Made by a program: the position numbers and the translations under genes
Shown: one piece after another, positions 23,914-33,314 of the stretch
Layout of the letters: every line of letters starts with the position of its first letter
How positions within the stretch are numbered: position 1 is the stretch's first letter
The notes under the pieces: generated by a model
The model's database searches: none
Told to the model about the DNA's origin: nothing
What the model saw: the letters and a program-made list of their open reading frames with translations, nothing else
NCBI GenBank assembly: GCA_963752915.1
Contig: CAVVZZ010000007.1
Location: forward strand, 186,001 to 250,000
Length of the DNA stretch: 64,000 nt
From: DATJPR01 sp963752915
GTDB taxonomy: Bacteria; Bacteroidota; Ignavibacteria; UBA10030; UBA6906
Reading direction: 5' to 3'

Positions 23914-26226
23914 ATGGCTATGATCAGAAGACAGGATGCTCTAGACTATCACAGCACAGGGCGCCGCGGAAAGATCGAAGTTGTTTCCACGAAACCTTGC
24001 GCAACCCAACGCGACCTTGGTCTCGCTTACACTCCGGGTGTCGCTGAGCCGTGTCGTGAGATCGCCGCGAACCCGGAGGATGCGTACAAGTATACGGCGA
24101 AGGGAAACCTCGTTGCAGTTGTCAGCAACGGAACAGCCGTCCTGGGGCTCGGAGACATCGGTGCGCTGGCGGGAAAGCCGGTCATGGAAGGAAAGGGCGT
24201 GTTGTTTAAGAGGTTCGCCGACATCGACGTGTTCGACATCGAGCTTAACACCCACGACCCTGATGAAATCATCCGCATCGTGCGCGCGCTCGAGCCGACG
24301 TTCGGAGGAATCAACCTGGAAGATATTAAAGCGCCGGAGTGCTTCTATATCGAGGAAGAGTTGAAGAAGACGATGAACATCCCCGTCTTCCACGATGATC
24401 AACACGGGACGGCGATCATCTCGGGCGCAGGTCTCCTGAACGCCCTTGAAATCGTCGGAAAGAAGATCAATGACGTACGGGTGGTCTTCAGTGGCGCAGG
24501 GGCGGCGGGCATCGCGTGCGCGAAGTTCTACATCAAACTCGGCGTGAAGCGTGAAAACCTGATCCTCTGTGATACGAACGGCGTCGTGTATAAGGGACGT
24601 GAAAAGGGGATGAATCCGTACAAGGAATATTTCGCGGTCGATACCAAAGCCCGAACCCTCGCCGATGCGCTCAAGGATGCCGACGTCTTCGCCGGAGTTT
24701 CGGTGAAAGGTGTGCTGACAAAGGACATGGTCAGGACGATGGCGAAGAACCCGATCATTTTCGCCATGGCAAATCCGGATCCCGAGATCTCTTACGAAGA
24801 TGCCATGGATGCCCGCAAGGATGTCCTCATGGCGACCGGACGTTCGGATTACCCGAACCAGGTCAACAATGTTCTTGGATTTCCCTTCATCTTCCGCGGC
24901 GCGCTCGACGTCATGGCGAGCGGGATCAACGACGAGATGAAACTTGCCGCCGCTCACGCCCTCGCATCGCTCGCTCATGAGGACGTGCCGGATTCCGTCA
25001 TCAAGGCGTATGGCGGTGAGCACATTCGTTTCGGCAGGACGTACATTATTCCCAAGCCGCTTGACCCACGTGTTCTCCTGTGGGAAGCGCCCGCGGTTGC
25101 GAAGGCGGCAATGGAAACCGGCGTCGCCCGCCGTCCCATTGACGACCTCGACCGGTACCGGGACAAGCTCGAGAGCAGCTTTGGTCGTTCAAAAGAAATC
25201 ATGCGGATCGCGATCCACAAGGCCCAGCGGGCGCCGAAACGCATCGTCTTCCCGGAAGGCGTCGAAGAGAAGATTCTCCGTGCGACGCAGATTATCCTCG
25301 ACGAGGAGATTGCCCATCCGATTCTTCTCGGCGATCGACAGGTGATCCAGGAGAAGATCCGTTCACTGGATCTCAACCTCGACGGCGCTGAGTTCGTCTA
25401 CCCGACGACATCGTCGAAATTTGAAGAGTACACGAGCAAGTACTACGAGATGCGCAAGCGCAAGGGCGTAACTCTTGCCGAGGCCCAGCAAGCGATGAAG
25501 AACCGGATTGATTTCGGCATGATGATGGTCCATGTCGGCGATGCGGACGGGATTGTTGCAGGGATCACGCAGAACTACCCGCACACGATCCGGCCGGCCC
25601 TGCAGATCATCCGTCCCCGTCCTTCCATATCGGTGGTTGCCGGCTTGTACATGCTCGTCTTCAAACACGAGGTGCGATTCATCACGGACGCGACGGTCAA
25701 TGTCGACCCAACCGCGGAGGAGCTGGCCGACATCGCGATCCTTGCCGCGGAGAAGGTGCGGAGTTTTGATATCGAGCCACGCGTGGCGCTGCTTTCGTTC
25801 AGCAACTTCGGCAGCACGCGGCATCCATCGTGCGAGAAAGTTGCCCGTGCGGCGGAGATGGTGAAACTGCGAATGCCGGACTTGATGGTGGACGGCGAGA
25901 TGATGGCGGACACAGCGGTTGACCCGACGATTGTTGAGACGGTCTATCCGTTCAGTTCGTTGCGGGAGGGTGCCAATCTGTTGGTCTGTCCTGACCTGGC
26001 CTCCGCGAACATCGCCGTAAAGCTGTTAGGCAAGATCGGGGGAGCGGAATCGGTCGGACCGATCCTGCTCGGGATGCGGAAACCCGTTTACCTTCTGATT
26101 CCCGGCAACGAGGTCACCGATATCGTCAATTTGACGGCGATGGCGGTCCGCGACGCGCAGGAGCCCGGAGAGAGCTTGCCTCCTCCGGCGATGAAGCCGC
26201 CGCAGTTGACGACGGTGTACGAGTGA
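23914..26226 (+). CDS. maeB: NADP-dependent malic enzyme with phosphotransacetylase-like domain
   Basis: 770 residues, the MaeB type. The malic domain (about 15-165) has LGLAYTPGVAEPC, the catalytic Lys region and FHDDQHGTAI, and the NAD(P)-binding domain (about 165-400) VVFSGAGAAGIACAKFY (about 190-206). Residues about 425-765 form a phosphate acetyl/butyryltransferase-like domain (RIVFPEGVEEKILRA; LLVCPDLASANIAVKLL), usually regulatory (acetyl-CoA inhibition) in MaeB. It converts malate to pyruvate and CO2 with NADPH. GGAGGAA lies nine bases before the ATG. Monocistronic, with a hairpin after the stop. Confidence 0.97.
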   Translation: MAMIRRQDALDYHSTGRRGKIEVVSTKPCATQRDLGLAYTPGVAEPCREIAANPEDAYKYTAKGNLVAVVSNGTAVLGLGDIGALAGKPVMEGKGVLFKRFADIDVFDIELNTHDPDEIIRIVRALEPTFGGINLEDIKAPECFYIEEELKKTMNIPVFHDDQHGTAIISGAGLLNALEIVGKKINDVRVVFSGAGAAGIACAKFYIKLGVKRENLILCDTNGVVYKGREKGMNPYKEYFAVDTKARTLADALKDADVFAGVSVKGVLTKDMVRTMAKNPIIFAMANPDPEISYEDAMDARKDVLMATGRSDYPNQVNNVLGFPFIFRGALDVMASGINDEMKLAAAHALASLAHEDVPDSVIKAYGGEHIRFGRTYIIPKPLDPRVLLWEAPAVAKAAMETGVARRPIDDLDRYRDKLESSFGRSKEIMRIAIHKAQRAPKRIVFPEGVEEKILRATQIILDEEIAHPILLGDRQVIQEKIRSLDLNLDGAEFVYPTTSSKFEEYTSKYYEMRKRKGVTLAEAQQAMKNRIDFGMMMVHVGDADGIVAGITQNYPHTIRPALQIIRPRPSISVVAGLYMLVFKHEVRFITDATVNVDPTAEELADIAILAAEKVRSFDIEPRVALLSFSNFGSTRHPSCEKVARAAEMVKLRMPDLMVDGEMMADTAVDPTIVETVYPFSSLREGANLLVCPDLASANIAVKLLGKIGGAESVGPILLGMRKPVYLLIPGNEVTDIVNLTAMAVRDAQEPGESLPPPAMKPPQLTTVYE

Positions 26227-26253
26227 TTGCTTTCCACGAGGAGCGTTAGTCTC

Positions 26254-26282
26254 GATGCCCGCTTGCGTAACAGGCGGGCATC
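26254..26282 (+). terminator. Hairpin behind maeB (weak terminator)
   Basis: Perfect nine-base arms GATGCCCGC (26254-26262) and GCGGGCATC (26274-26282) with an 11-base loop lie 28 bases after the maeB stop. There is no U-tract, so termination may be imperfect or factor-dependent; it could serve both the converging maeB and TerC genes. Confidence 0.55.
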
Positions 26283-26355
26283 GTGCGTTAGAAGGGGACA
26301 GGCCCGGGGCAGAGCCCCGTCAATACGGTGGGGAGAACGGAAGAGGATCGACGGA

Positions 26356-27348
26356 TCAGGCTTTCTTGTCTCGCGCGCGCTTTTCACGCGGAATGCGCAG
26401 CCGGCTCAAAAGCCAATAGTACCATTTCCCATCGTCCTTCCGCTGAAGCCATGAGAGCGCAAACGCCGCGCTGATCATCCCCGCCACAACGATGAGGGAC
26501 ACTTCCGTCGATATGGGATACCAGGGAGCGAGAATCATCTTCACGCCGATAAAGATCAGCACAATCGCCAGGCTCCTGCTCAGGTGCTCATTCCGCTGCA
26601 TCGCCCCCGCCAGGAGGAAATACAACGCTCGCAGGCCGAGAATCGCGAATACGTTGGACGAGTACACGATGAACGCGTCCTGAGTTACACCGAACACTGC
26701 GGGCAATGAATCGACGGCAAACATGATGTCGGTCGTTTCTATTGTGAGCAGCACCAAGAAGAGCGGCGTGAGATAGATCGCCCTCCCTTGCTTGACGAAA
26801 AATGCCGGAGAGTTGGTGCTCCCCGTGATGTACGGATAGACTTTACGTGTTAAGCGTATGACCGCGTTGCGCTCGGGGTTGACGGAGACCCCGCGATCGA
26901 AGAAGAGCTTGATTCCGCTGTAGAGGAGGATGACAGCGAAGACATCGAGAATCCAGTGGAAGTGAGAGATCAGTGCAACTCCGACACCGATGAATATTGA
27001 TCGGGTTATCAGTGCGCCGACAACACCCCAGAACAGGACTCTATGTTGATACTTCGGTGGTATTCCAAAGTAGGTAAAGATCACGATAAAGACAAATATG
27101 TTGTCAACCGAAAGAGACTTTTCTACAAGATACCCTGTAAGAAATTCAATCCCCGACGTCCACCCCCGGTCGATGAAGACGAACCCGGCGAAGACAAGCC
27201 CGAGCGTTATCCAGAAAACGGAATACAGTGCGGCTTCCTTCAGCTTCACTTCATGCGGTTTCCGATGAAATACGAACAAATCCAGAGCGAGAAGGCCCAG
27301 GACCAATAAATTGAAAAAAACAAACTGCCACGATCCGAAGAATGCCAC
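26356..27348 (-). CDS. TerC/Alx family membrane protein
   Basis: 330 residues from a GTG at 27348 preceded by AAAGAG; a GTG 24 codons upstream (27420) is also open. Eight or nine membrane helices are visible. The family signatures are VEKSLSVDNIFVFIVIFTYF (about 75-94) and TPLFLVLLTIETTDIMFAVDSLPAVFGVT (about 195-223), each with acidic residues inside helices that probably bind metal. Alx/TerC proteins export manganese or confer tellurite resistance. It follows the esterase gene on the same strand. Substrate uncertain. Confidence 0.93.
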   Translation of the reverse strand: MAFFGSWQFVFFNLLVLGLLALDLFVFHRKPHEVKLKEAALYSVFWITLGLVFAGFVFIDRGWTSGIEFLTGYLVEKSLSVDNIFVFIVIFTYFGIPPKYQHRVLFWGVVGALITRSIFIGVGVALISHFHWILDVFAVILLYSGIKLFFDRGVSVNPERNAVIRLTRKVYPYITGSTNSPAFFVKQGRAIYLTPLFLVLLTIETTDIMFAVDSLPAVFGVTQDAFIVYSSNVFAILGLRALYFLLAGAMQRNEHLSRSLAIVLIFIGVKMILAPWYPISTEVSLIVVAGMISAAFALSWLQRKDDGKWYYWLLSRLRIPREKRARDKKA

Positions 27349-27435
27349 TGAAGTCTCTTTCGATCTGTCGATGACACTGTGGTGAAACTGGATATCATGT
27401 TGCGGCGTGCGACAACGCACTTCCGGTGACGCCGG

Positions 27436-28083
27436 TCACAGAAGCTGCTGCATCCACTGAGCGATGTCCGCAAGGGACTCCCCGCTGATTTCGTGCCCCA
27501 TGAAATACTCTTTGTACTGGAGCTTTGGGACATGGTCCGAGAGAAGCGCTCGCGCACGCCGCGCAAGTTCAACAGGTACGACGGGATCCTGCGTTCCGTG
27601 CGCAAGAAGGATGTCGAGGGTGGAAAGTGCGTCCCACCGGTATTTCACGTTCGTGCGCTCGGGGAGATATCCGCTGTTAATGGAAACTCCGTGAAACAAT
27701 TCCGGCCGTTCCAGGGCGGCGACGAGCGCCATCGCCGCTCCCATGCTGAACCCGAGCACGAACAGCCGTTCCCGATCCACCGGGTACGACTGCAGCATGT
27801 CATCGAGAAATGTTGAAAGACGCTCGCGACTTTCGGCAAAACGGACCGGGTCCGGCGTTCCGTCGACACCGGCATCGTACCAGGTGAATCCGCCGAACTC
27901 GAAGGCGAACGGCGCGCGCACCGACAATACCAGAAGTCGCTGGTCGAGATGCTGCGTCAAGCCGATCAGGTCGTCTTCGTCCGCTCCTCGTCCGTGAAGG
28001 AGAACAAGGGTCGGGTGAGGGCCGGGGGCGCCGGTCTCCGGCATCATAAGCCGGTGCTGCAGCGTGCTTGCGATCGCTTTCAT
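27436..28083 (-). CDS. Alpha/beta hydrolase of the carboxylesterase/phospholipase (YpfH-like) family
   Basis: 215 residues starting MKAIASTLQHRLMMPETG. LVLLHGRGADEDDLIGLT (about 27-44) is the oxyanion region, FVLGFSMGAAMA (Ser about 113) the nucleophile elbow, AHGTQDPVVPVELARRA (Asp about 161) the acid, and MGHEISGES (His about 194) the His. This is the short cytoplasmic esterase type with broad acyl-ester activity. The ATG at 28083 overlaps the GT9 stop by four bases, which decides the start over a much longer open frame. Confidence 0.9.
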   Translation of the reverse strand: MKAIASTLQHRLMMPETGAPGPHPTLVLLHGRGADEDDLIGLTQHLDQRLLVLSVRAPFAFEFGGFTWYDAGVDGTPDPVRFAESRERLSTFLDDMLQSYPVDRERLFVLGFSMGAAMALVAALERPELFHGVSINSGYLPERTNVKYRWDALSTLDILLAHGTQDPVVPVELARRARALLSDHVPKLQYKEYFMGHEISGESLADIAQWMQQLL

Positions 28084-29111
28084 ACGTGCCGTCGAGACGA
28101 TGTTGCGACAACCGTCTCCACCGCCGTCGCCACTTCGTCGACCCGGAGGAGATTCATGCACTCCATATACCCGTCTCCGGTTCGCGGGCAGAAATCCGCA
28201 TGGCATGGATGGCAGGGAACATCCTTGCGCAGCGCAATATGGCCGAGAGCACGGTCATACGGAAACCAGATGTTTTCTTCCCCCGGCCCGAAGATCGCGA
28301 CCGTCGGCACATCAAGCGCCGCGGCAATGTGCATGGGGCCGGCATCGTTGCACACGAAGCATGTACAATGCGAAATCATGGCCGCCAGATGGCGGAGGCT
28401 GGCGGCAGGCAGAACGTGGGGAACACTGGACGTCGATTCGATGAGCCGTTGAACAGTTGATTGGTCTCCGGGCGCGGCGAAGACCACCACCCGCATCCCG
28501 AGCCCGGCAAGGCGATCCGCAAGGGCGCCGAACCGCTCCGCATCCCACTTCTTCGCGGGCCAGCTCGCGCCAGGATGAATCCCGACCAGAGGGCCTTCGC
28601 CGTCAGGGAGATATTGCGGTGCGTTTTCCCGTTCCTCGGGCGCCAGGATAATCTCGGTTCTGGTTGCAGTCGGTGGAATATCCACCGCCCGAAGAAACTG
28701 ATTGTGAAATTGAATCGGCGACTTGGGTTGTCCATCGTCGGCGACTCGCACGGTATATGCCCACCGTCTCCCCTGGCGCTCAAGGCCTACCCGGGTCTTG
28801 GCTCCCGTCAAACGACAGAGGAGCGCACTCCGGGGGTTGTTGAACATGTCGATGACGAGATCATACCCGGCCCGCCTGAGGTCCCAGCCGACACGGGCCT
28901 GTTCGAAGATCGCCGGTCGCGAGAAATCGTACGGAATAATCCTGTCGAGACACGGATTGTGTTCCAACAGCGTCACGGCGCTGCGTTCACCGAGATACGC
29001 AATGTGCGACGACGGATAGGCGTTGCGGACCGACCGGATGATCGGTGTGGTCAGCACGACGTCACCGATGAATCGCAATCTGGTAAGCAGGATGCGATGA
29101 AAATCTCTCAT
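28080..29111 (-). CDS. Glycosyltransferase family 9, lipopolysaccharide heptosyltransferase-like
   Basis: 343 residues starting MRDFHRILLTRLRFIGDVVLTTP, where RFIGDVVLTTPII matches the glycine-loop start of WaaC/WaaF-type enzymes. The second domain has VGIHPGASWPAKKWDAERF (about 190-208) and the donor-site motif CNDAGPMHIAAALDVPTVAIFGP (about 252-274). Near the end DVPCHPCHADFCPR resembles the Cys-containing tail of heptosyltransferase II. It probably adds heptose to the LPS core at the inner face of the inner membrane. Two bases separate its start from the stop of the upstream membrane protein. Confidence 0.92.
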   Translation of the reverse strand: MRDFHRILLTRLRFIGDVVLTTPIIRSVRNAYPSSHIAYLGERSAVTLLEHNPCLDRIIPYDFSRPAIFEQARVGWDLRRAGYDLVIDMFNNPRSALLCRLTGAKTRVGLERQGRRWAYTVRVADDGQPKSPIQFHNQFLRAVDIPPTATRTEIILAPEERENAPQYLPDGEGPLVGIHPGASWPAKKWDAERFGALADRLAGLGMRVVVFAAPGDQSTVQRLIESTSSVPHVLPAASLRHLAAMISHCTCFVCNDAGPMHIAAALDVPTVAIFGPGEENIWFPYDRALGHIALRKDVPCHPCHADFCPRTGDGYMECMNLLRVDEVATAVETVVATSSRRHV

Positions 29112-29113
29112 GG

Positions 29114-31411
29114 TCAATCCGGGCCTGATGCATGGTCTTCCCGGTGTTCGACTTTCCATTCACAGCGGTCGATCCAGTCATTCACCGTGAGTTCGGCGAC
29201 ATCGCTATCGTCAAAGTTCAGCGACTGCCAGAACATTTCCCTCGCCTTCTCAAATCCACCCGTGAAATACGACGCAAGACCGAGTGTCGTGAACCGTAAC
29301 GCCTCGAGGACGGGGTCCTGATCTGCGAGGGAGATCGAGTCCATTTCCCGGGCGGTGGCGCCGTAGTCTCCCCGTCGCAGTGATTCCCGTCCGCTCAGAT
29401 AGCGAAGCAGTGGATCGTGCGGGCTCTTCGAGAGCAACGAATCAAGGACCGCAACGCGAACGGAATCGGGTCCGGGGCTGAGGAAATATCGTTTCAGCCC
29501 GGTGCGGTCATTCCCTTCGAGGGCAAGCAGACGCTCACTCGCGGCTTCCGTCAGTCCATCCGTGAGATCGACAACACGCAGTGTGTGATAGTACCGGAAC
29601 GCTTGCCGGACGCTGTCCATACCCCACAACGCATCGCCGTGAAGCAGAGCAAGCATGAGATTCCGGTCCGACGCCTCCGGGGTGGTTCCTGCCTGATTCA
29701 GAATGCTGTCCACCGTGCGATAAGCCCCTCGCCGGTATGCCGCTGTCGCGAGACCCGAAAGAGATTCGAAGCTTCCGCCTTCGGCATACGCGATGGCGTA
29801 CAGACTCTCTGCCACAGCATACTCCCGCCCTGCGAATGCCTGCCCGGCGATTCTGTTTCGTTCGCCGACCACGCGCGGGCAGGTCTTGCGAAAAATCGAT
29901 GTCCGGCTGAAGAAGGCTTTCGTTGCGGCAAGGTCGGTGCCGTCGATTTCCAATGTACGAAGATAATTCTTCCATTCCTGAACGAGGATCGGTAACGGCC
30001 GGTCGTAAACGAATCTCCAATCCTCTCCGGCGTACACCATGAGATACGGCCGAATGCCGTACGTGTCGATCAGGTATCGGCTGAACGATCCCGCGAGCAC
30101 GTAGCTCACCGACGGGGCCTGCGTCAAAAATCCCTCCGGAGAGAGCAGCGTTTCAATGGCAGGAGCGGTGTTCAGTTGTTGCATCGCGGCCGCATACGTG
30201 TCCAGTGTCCTGGCTCCATACGTTCCTTCGAGTGCCATCGGCAGCCCTTCTGTGAGTCCCATGCGCAGGCTCACCCGGATCACCGGCACGCCGAACTTCC
30301 CGGCGATCACATGTGTCAACTCATGTTTCAGTGTGACGAACGCGGACTGCACCGTGATGTGAAGCTGCCTGCTCCACGGCTTGGCGAAGTCGGTGTTCCC
30401 CGCACCGATGAGACGCAGCTTCGCGTCCGAAGACGGGTAGAGAAATGACTCGATCGGATCAAACCGCGGCAGGGAAAATTCTTCGAGAAGCTGCGTGTAA
30501 CGGAACTCGTGTTCATCCGCCAGACGTGAGAGTTGTTCCGCATTCAGAAGGTTCTTCGGATAATAGATGATAAAATGCTTTGTCCTTAGTTCTCCTCCGA
30601 GCCACGACCGGATATACCCCGACGTCGACTCATAGCCGAGATCGCAACGGAACACATATACTCCAATGCCGAGGAGAAGGAGAAGAACTGTCAGTCCTCT
30701 CTCGGACGGCTGGACGAGTCTGCGAAGAAGGACGAGCCCTTTCGCGGTCACTCCGGCAGACGGCTCGCTTTCGGCAAGGAGGAGATTTCCCAGCCACACC
30801 AGCACCGCGGACAACCCGAGGGTGATCAGGCGAAAGGACACCAGGGTGGATGTTACGCTCAGTCCCTCATCGTACGTGAACCCGGGGAAATACCCGTAGA
30901 AGAAATTGTAGGAGAAGATGGCCGGGGTAAAGTAACCGAGCGCCAATGCGTAACAGAATGAGATGGCCATAAAGAGAAAAAACATGATTCGTGACCGGCG
31001 GTAGTGCATGACGCAAAAGAACGCCAGGGCCGTCGAGAACACCACACTCATTCCGGGAAGAAGAAGGTAGAAAAGCAAACCGTCGCGCAAAGAACAGTTC
31101 TTGACCACGACCGCATTTGCCAGGAGAACGACCAGCGGTATGAGAAGCAGCAGGAGATTGGTGAGGAGGGACGACTGCAGAGACCGCCGGACGCCGGTCA
31201 TCATCAGGGTTCGATCGAGTGCCGGCTCACGATAGAACCGGCGAATCCTATTGACGGTCAGCAGCGCCGCCGCCGCCGATCCAATGAGGGCAAAAATCAA
31301 TGATGACTCATAGCCGAGCGAATGCAGCAGGGGGATTCGCGTGCAGGCGAGCGCAGCAATCAGGTAGATCAGACCAACAACAAACGTGTCAACTCTTCGA
31401 AGCCCTGCCAT
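29114..31411 (-). CDS. Membrane protein with HELTH metalloprotease-like domain and TPR-like tail
   Basis: 765 residues. Residues 1-260 hold about seven hydrophobic segments. After the last one (about 242-258) a region of about 200 residues contains TLKHELTHVIAGKFG (about 360-374), an HExxH zinc motif, followed by GLTEGLPMALEGTYG about 20 residues on, whose Glu is the likely third ligand. This is the gluzincin (peptidase MA-like) arrangement. The last 240 residues are helical and resemble tetratricopeptide repeats (YAVAESLYAIAYAEGG; GDALWGMDSVRQAFRYYHTL). The active domain would face the periplasm if the last helix ends outside; topology is inferred. It is the first gene of a unit with GT9, esterase and TerC. 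Confidence 0.72.
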   Translation of the reverse strand: MAGLRRVDTFVVGLIYLIAALACTRIPLLHSLGYESSLIFALIGSAAAALLTVNRIRRFYREPALDRTLMMTGVRRSLQSSLLTNLLLLLIPLVVLLANAVVVKNCSLRDGLLFYLLLPGMSVVFSTALAFFCVMHYRRSRIMFFLFMAISFCYALALGYFTPAIFSYNFFYGYFPGFTYDEGLSVTSTLVSFRLITLGLSAVLVWLGNLLLAESEPSAGVTAKGLVLLRRLVQPSERGLTVLLLLLGIGVYVFRCDLGYESTSGYIRSWLGGELRTKHFIIYYPKNLLNAEQLSRLADEHEFRYTQLLEEFSLPRFDPIESFLYPSSDAKLRLIGAGNTDFAKPWSRQLHITVQSAFVTLKHELTHVIAGKFGVPVIRVSLRMGLTEGLPMALEGTYGARTLDTYAAAMQQLNTAPAIETLLSPEGFLTQAPSVSYVLAGSFSRYLIDTYGIRPYLMVYAGEDWRFVYDRPLPILVQEWKNYLRTLEIDGTDLAATKAFFSRTSIFRKTCPRVVGERNRIAGQAFAGREYAVAESLYAIAYAEGGSFESLSGLATAAYRRGAYRTVDSILNQAGTTPEASDRNLMLALLHGDALWGMDSVRQAFRYYHTLRVVDLTDGLTEAASERLLALEGNDRTGLKRYFLSPGPDSVRVAVLDSLLSKSPHDPLLRYLSGRESLRRGDYGATAREMDSISLADQDPVLEALRFTTLGLASYFTGGFEKAREMFWQSLNFDDSDVAELTVNDWIDRCEWKVEHREDHASGPD

Positions 31412-31549
31412 GGTGGCTCTTTCGATACGTGCGCAATTTCAGATTGGACGGAGGGATCCGGCGCGGAGATCCTGGATTTCTGTCATACCGCCGGAGGGAA
31501 TGCGGGTGTTCGAGAAGGGTCCTGTCGCCCGGGCGAACGATTCGGCCAC

Positions 31550-32812
31550 TCAGAATTCTTCCCCCGCCACACGTTCGATATCGGCGCCGAGCGCCTGAAG
31601 CTTCTTCTCGATCGCTTCATAGCCGCGATCGATGTGATAGACGCGAAGAACTTCGGTTGTTCCCACGGCGACGAGTCCTGCGAGAATGAGCGATGCCGAA
31701 GCCCGCAGGTCGGTCGACATGACTTTTGCGCCGGTCAGTGCATTGACGCCCCGAACGACAGCGACATTTTCGTTCACATCGATGTCGGCGCCGAGACGAA
31801 CAAGTTCGGGAACGTGTTTGAACCGGTCAAAATAAATGGAATCCGTGACAAGCGACGTTCCGGCCGCCCGGGTCATCAATGCCGTCCACTGCGCCTGCAT
31901 ATCGGTCGGGAACCCGGGGTAGATCGCAGCGGTCACATCGACGGCGCGCAGCGTCTCCGGCGCTGTCAACGTCACACTTCTTCCGCTGAGTTCGACGGTA
32001 CATCCTGCGTCCTGGAGTCTCAACAGCAGCGCGGAAAGATGCTCCGGGTTCACCGCGTCCACGATGATATGACCGCCGGTAATCGCGCCGGCGACGAGAT
32101 ACGTTCCGGCCTCGATCCGGTCGGGGATCGTTTCGACATCGGCAGCGTGCAGGGAATCGACGCCTTCGATCTCAAGCCGCCTCGAGCCGATCCCGGCGAT
32201 CCGGGCGCCCATCTGGATCAGGAATTCCCCGAGCGCGGTGATTTCGGGTTCGATTGCAGCGTTTTCAATTACCGTCGAGCCCCTCGCAAGCACCGCCGCC
32301 ATGAGGATGTTCGCGGTGGCCCCCACACTGGAGATGTCAAAACTTATCTTCGCACCTGTCAGCCTCTTCGCGGAGGCGTAAATATATCCTTCCCGCAATT
32401 CCAACGTTGCGCCGAGCTTCCTGATTCCCTCCATGTGCAGGTCGACGGGCCTGGGACCCCAGGCGCATCCGCCGGGAAGCGATACCTTTGCTTCTCCATA
32501 TCTCGCCACGAGAGGCCCGAGGACATAAATTGACGCCCGCATTTTCTTCACGTGCTCGTACGGAGCCTCGTGCTTGTTGACGCCGCGCGTGTCAAGAGTA
32601 AGGACGTGTCCGTCCACGGCGATGCGCACTCCCATCGAAGAGAGCAGACTTGCCATCGTGTTCACATCGCGCAACGCCGGCGTATTGCTCATGCGGAACG
32701 TCCCGGAGGCAAGCAGAGCGGCAGGCATCAACGCCAACGTCGCGTTCTTCGCCCCGCTAATGCGGACGGTACCGTTGAGCCGGCGACCACCGTGGATGAC
32801 GAACTTGTCCAA
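31550..32812 (-). CDS. murA: UDP-N-acetylglucosamine 1-carboxyvinyltransferase
   Basis: 420 residues, standard length. The substrate site RISGAKNATLALMPAALL (about 19-36, catalytic Lys), the active-site loop LPGGCAWGPRPVDLHMEG (about 111-128, with the Cys that forms the fosfomycin adduct) and PGFPTDMQAQWTALMTRAAG (about 298-317) are all present. It transfers enolpyruvate from PEP to UDP-GlcNAc in the first committed step of peptidoglycan synthesis. The active-site Cys is retained, so fosfomycin sensitivity would be expected at the target level. Stands alone. Confidence 0.97.
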   Translation of the reverse strand: MDKFVIHGGRRLNGTVRISGAKNATLALMPAALLASGTFRMSNTPALRDVNTMASLLSSMGVRIAVDGHVLTLDTRGVNKHEAPYEHVKKMRASIYVLGPLVARYGEAKVSLPGGCAWGPRPVDLHMEGIRKLGATLELREGYIYASAKRLTGAKISFDISSVGATANILMAAVLARGSTVIENAAIEPEITALGEFLIQMGARIAGIGSRRLEIEGVDSLHAADVETIPDRIEAGTYLVAGAITGGHIIVDAVNPEHLSALLLRLQDAGCTVELSGRSVTLTAPETLRAVDVTAAIYPGFPTDMQAQWTALMTRAAGTSLVTDSIYFDRFKHVPELVRLGADIDVNENVAVVRGVNALTGAKVMSTDLRASASLILAGLVAVGTTEVLRVYHIDRGYEAIEKKLQALGADIERVAGEEF

Positions 32813-32856
32813 AGTTGACCGTTTGAAGTAGAACGAATTTCAGAGCGTAGCAGGGA

Positions 32857-32955
32857 GTATGACGTAGGATGTAGGACGTAGGAAGAAACCATACACGGCG
32901 ACGACAAGCCTTGCATACGCTTTCTTCCTACTTCGTACGTCCTTCATCCTACTCA
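32857..32955. repeat. Inverted pair of TAGGACGTAGGAAG-type blocks
   Basis: A block of GTAGGATGTAGGACGTAGGAAGAAA words (32863-32888 core) is followed 30 bases later by its approximate complement TTTCTTCCTACTTCGTACGTCC (32921 onward). Bases 32913-32932 are 19 of 20 identical to 37176-37195 next to the deoxynucleoside kinase gene. The same word occurs at 42631-42665 and 55671-55701. The remainder of the 32813-33314 gap holds no clear gene; it must contain the rrf2 promoter and perhaps a decayed coding remnant (see rejected items). Confidence 0.8.
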
Positions 32956-33314
32956 TAGAGGTCTTTTGAGCCCGAACCCAATCTGAGCAAATCGTCCCCG
33001 AAAGTCAAAAGCTTTCCGATGCGGCTCATGATGCTGTTCTGTCCTGCGCGCCTGCGGAAGAGGAACTGATGTCGAAGAAATCCGGCCTATGCGGAATCGA
33101 GTTTTCTTAAATGTAGTATGACTCATCGAAGACATTGGCAGTTTCGGGAATTGAAGTTGTGCTTGGCATACGCAACCACGAAGAAACTCTACGAATTCCT
33201 CCATATTGAAACATGACTTAACCTCTCCCAATTGGCACATAACTTGACGCCTTTATTCCTGATCTGTAGCTCTTTTCCAACTCATACACACTCCAAGCAA
33301 CCAACAAGCGCTCT

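Noticed and set aside
23557..23915. Minus-strand frames of 91 and 65 codons upstream of maeB
   Set aside because: No ribosome site or recognisable domain, and they occupy the region expected to hold divergent promoters.
32953..33240. A 95-codon minus-strand frame ending FDFRGRFAQIGFGLKRPL, reminiscent of an outer-membrane protein C-terminus
   Set aside because: No ribosome site, no signal peptide, unusual composition, and the first part overlaps low-complexity sequence. It may be a decayed gene end but cannot be supported.
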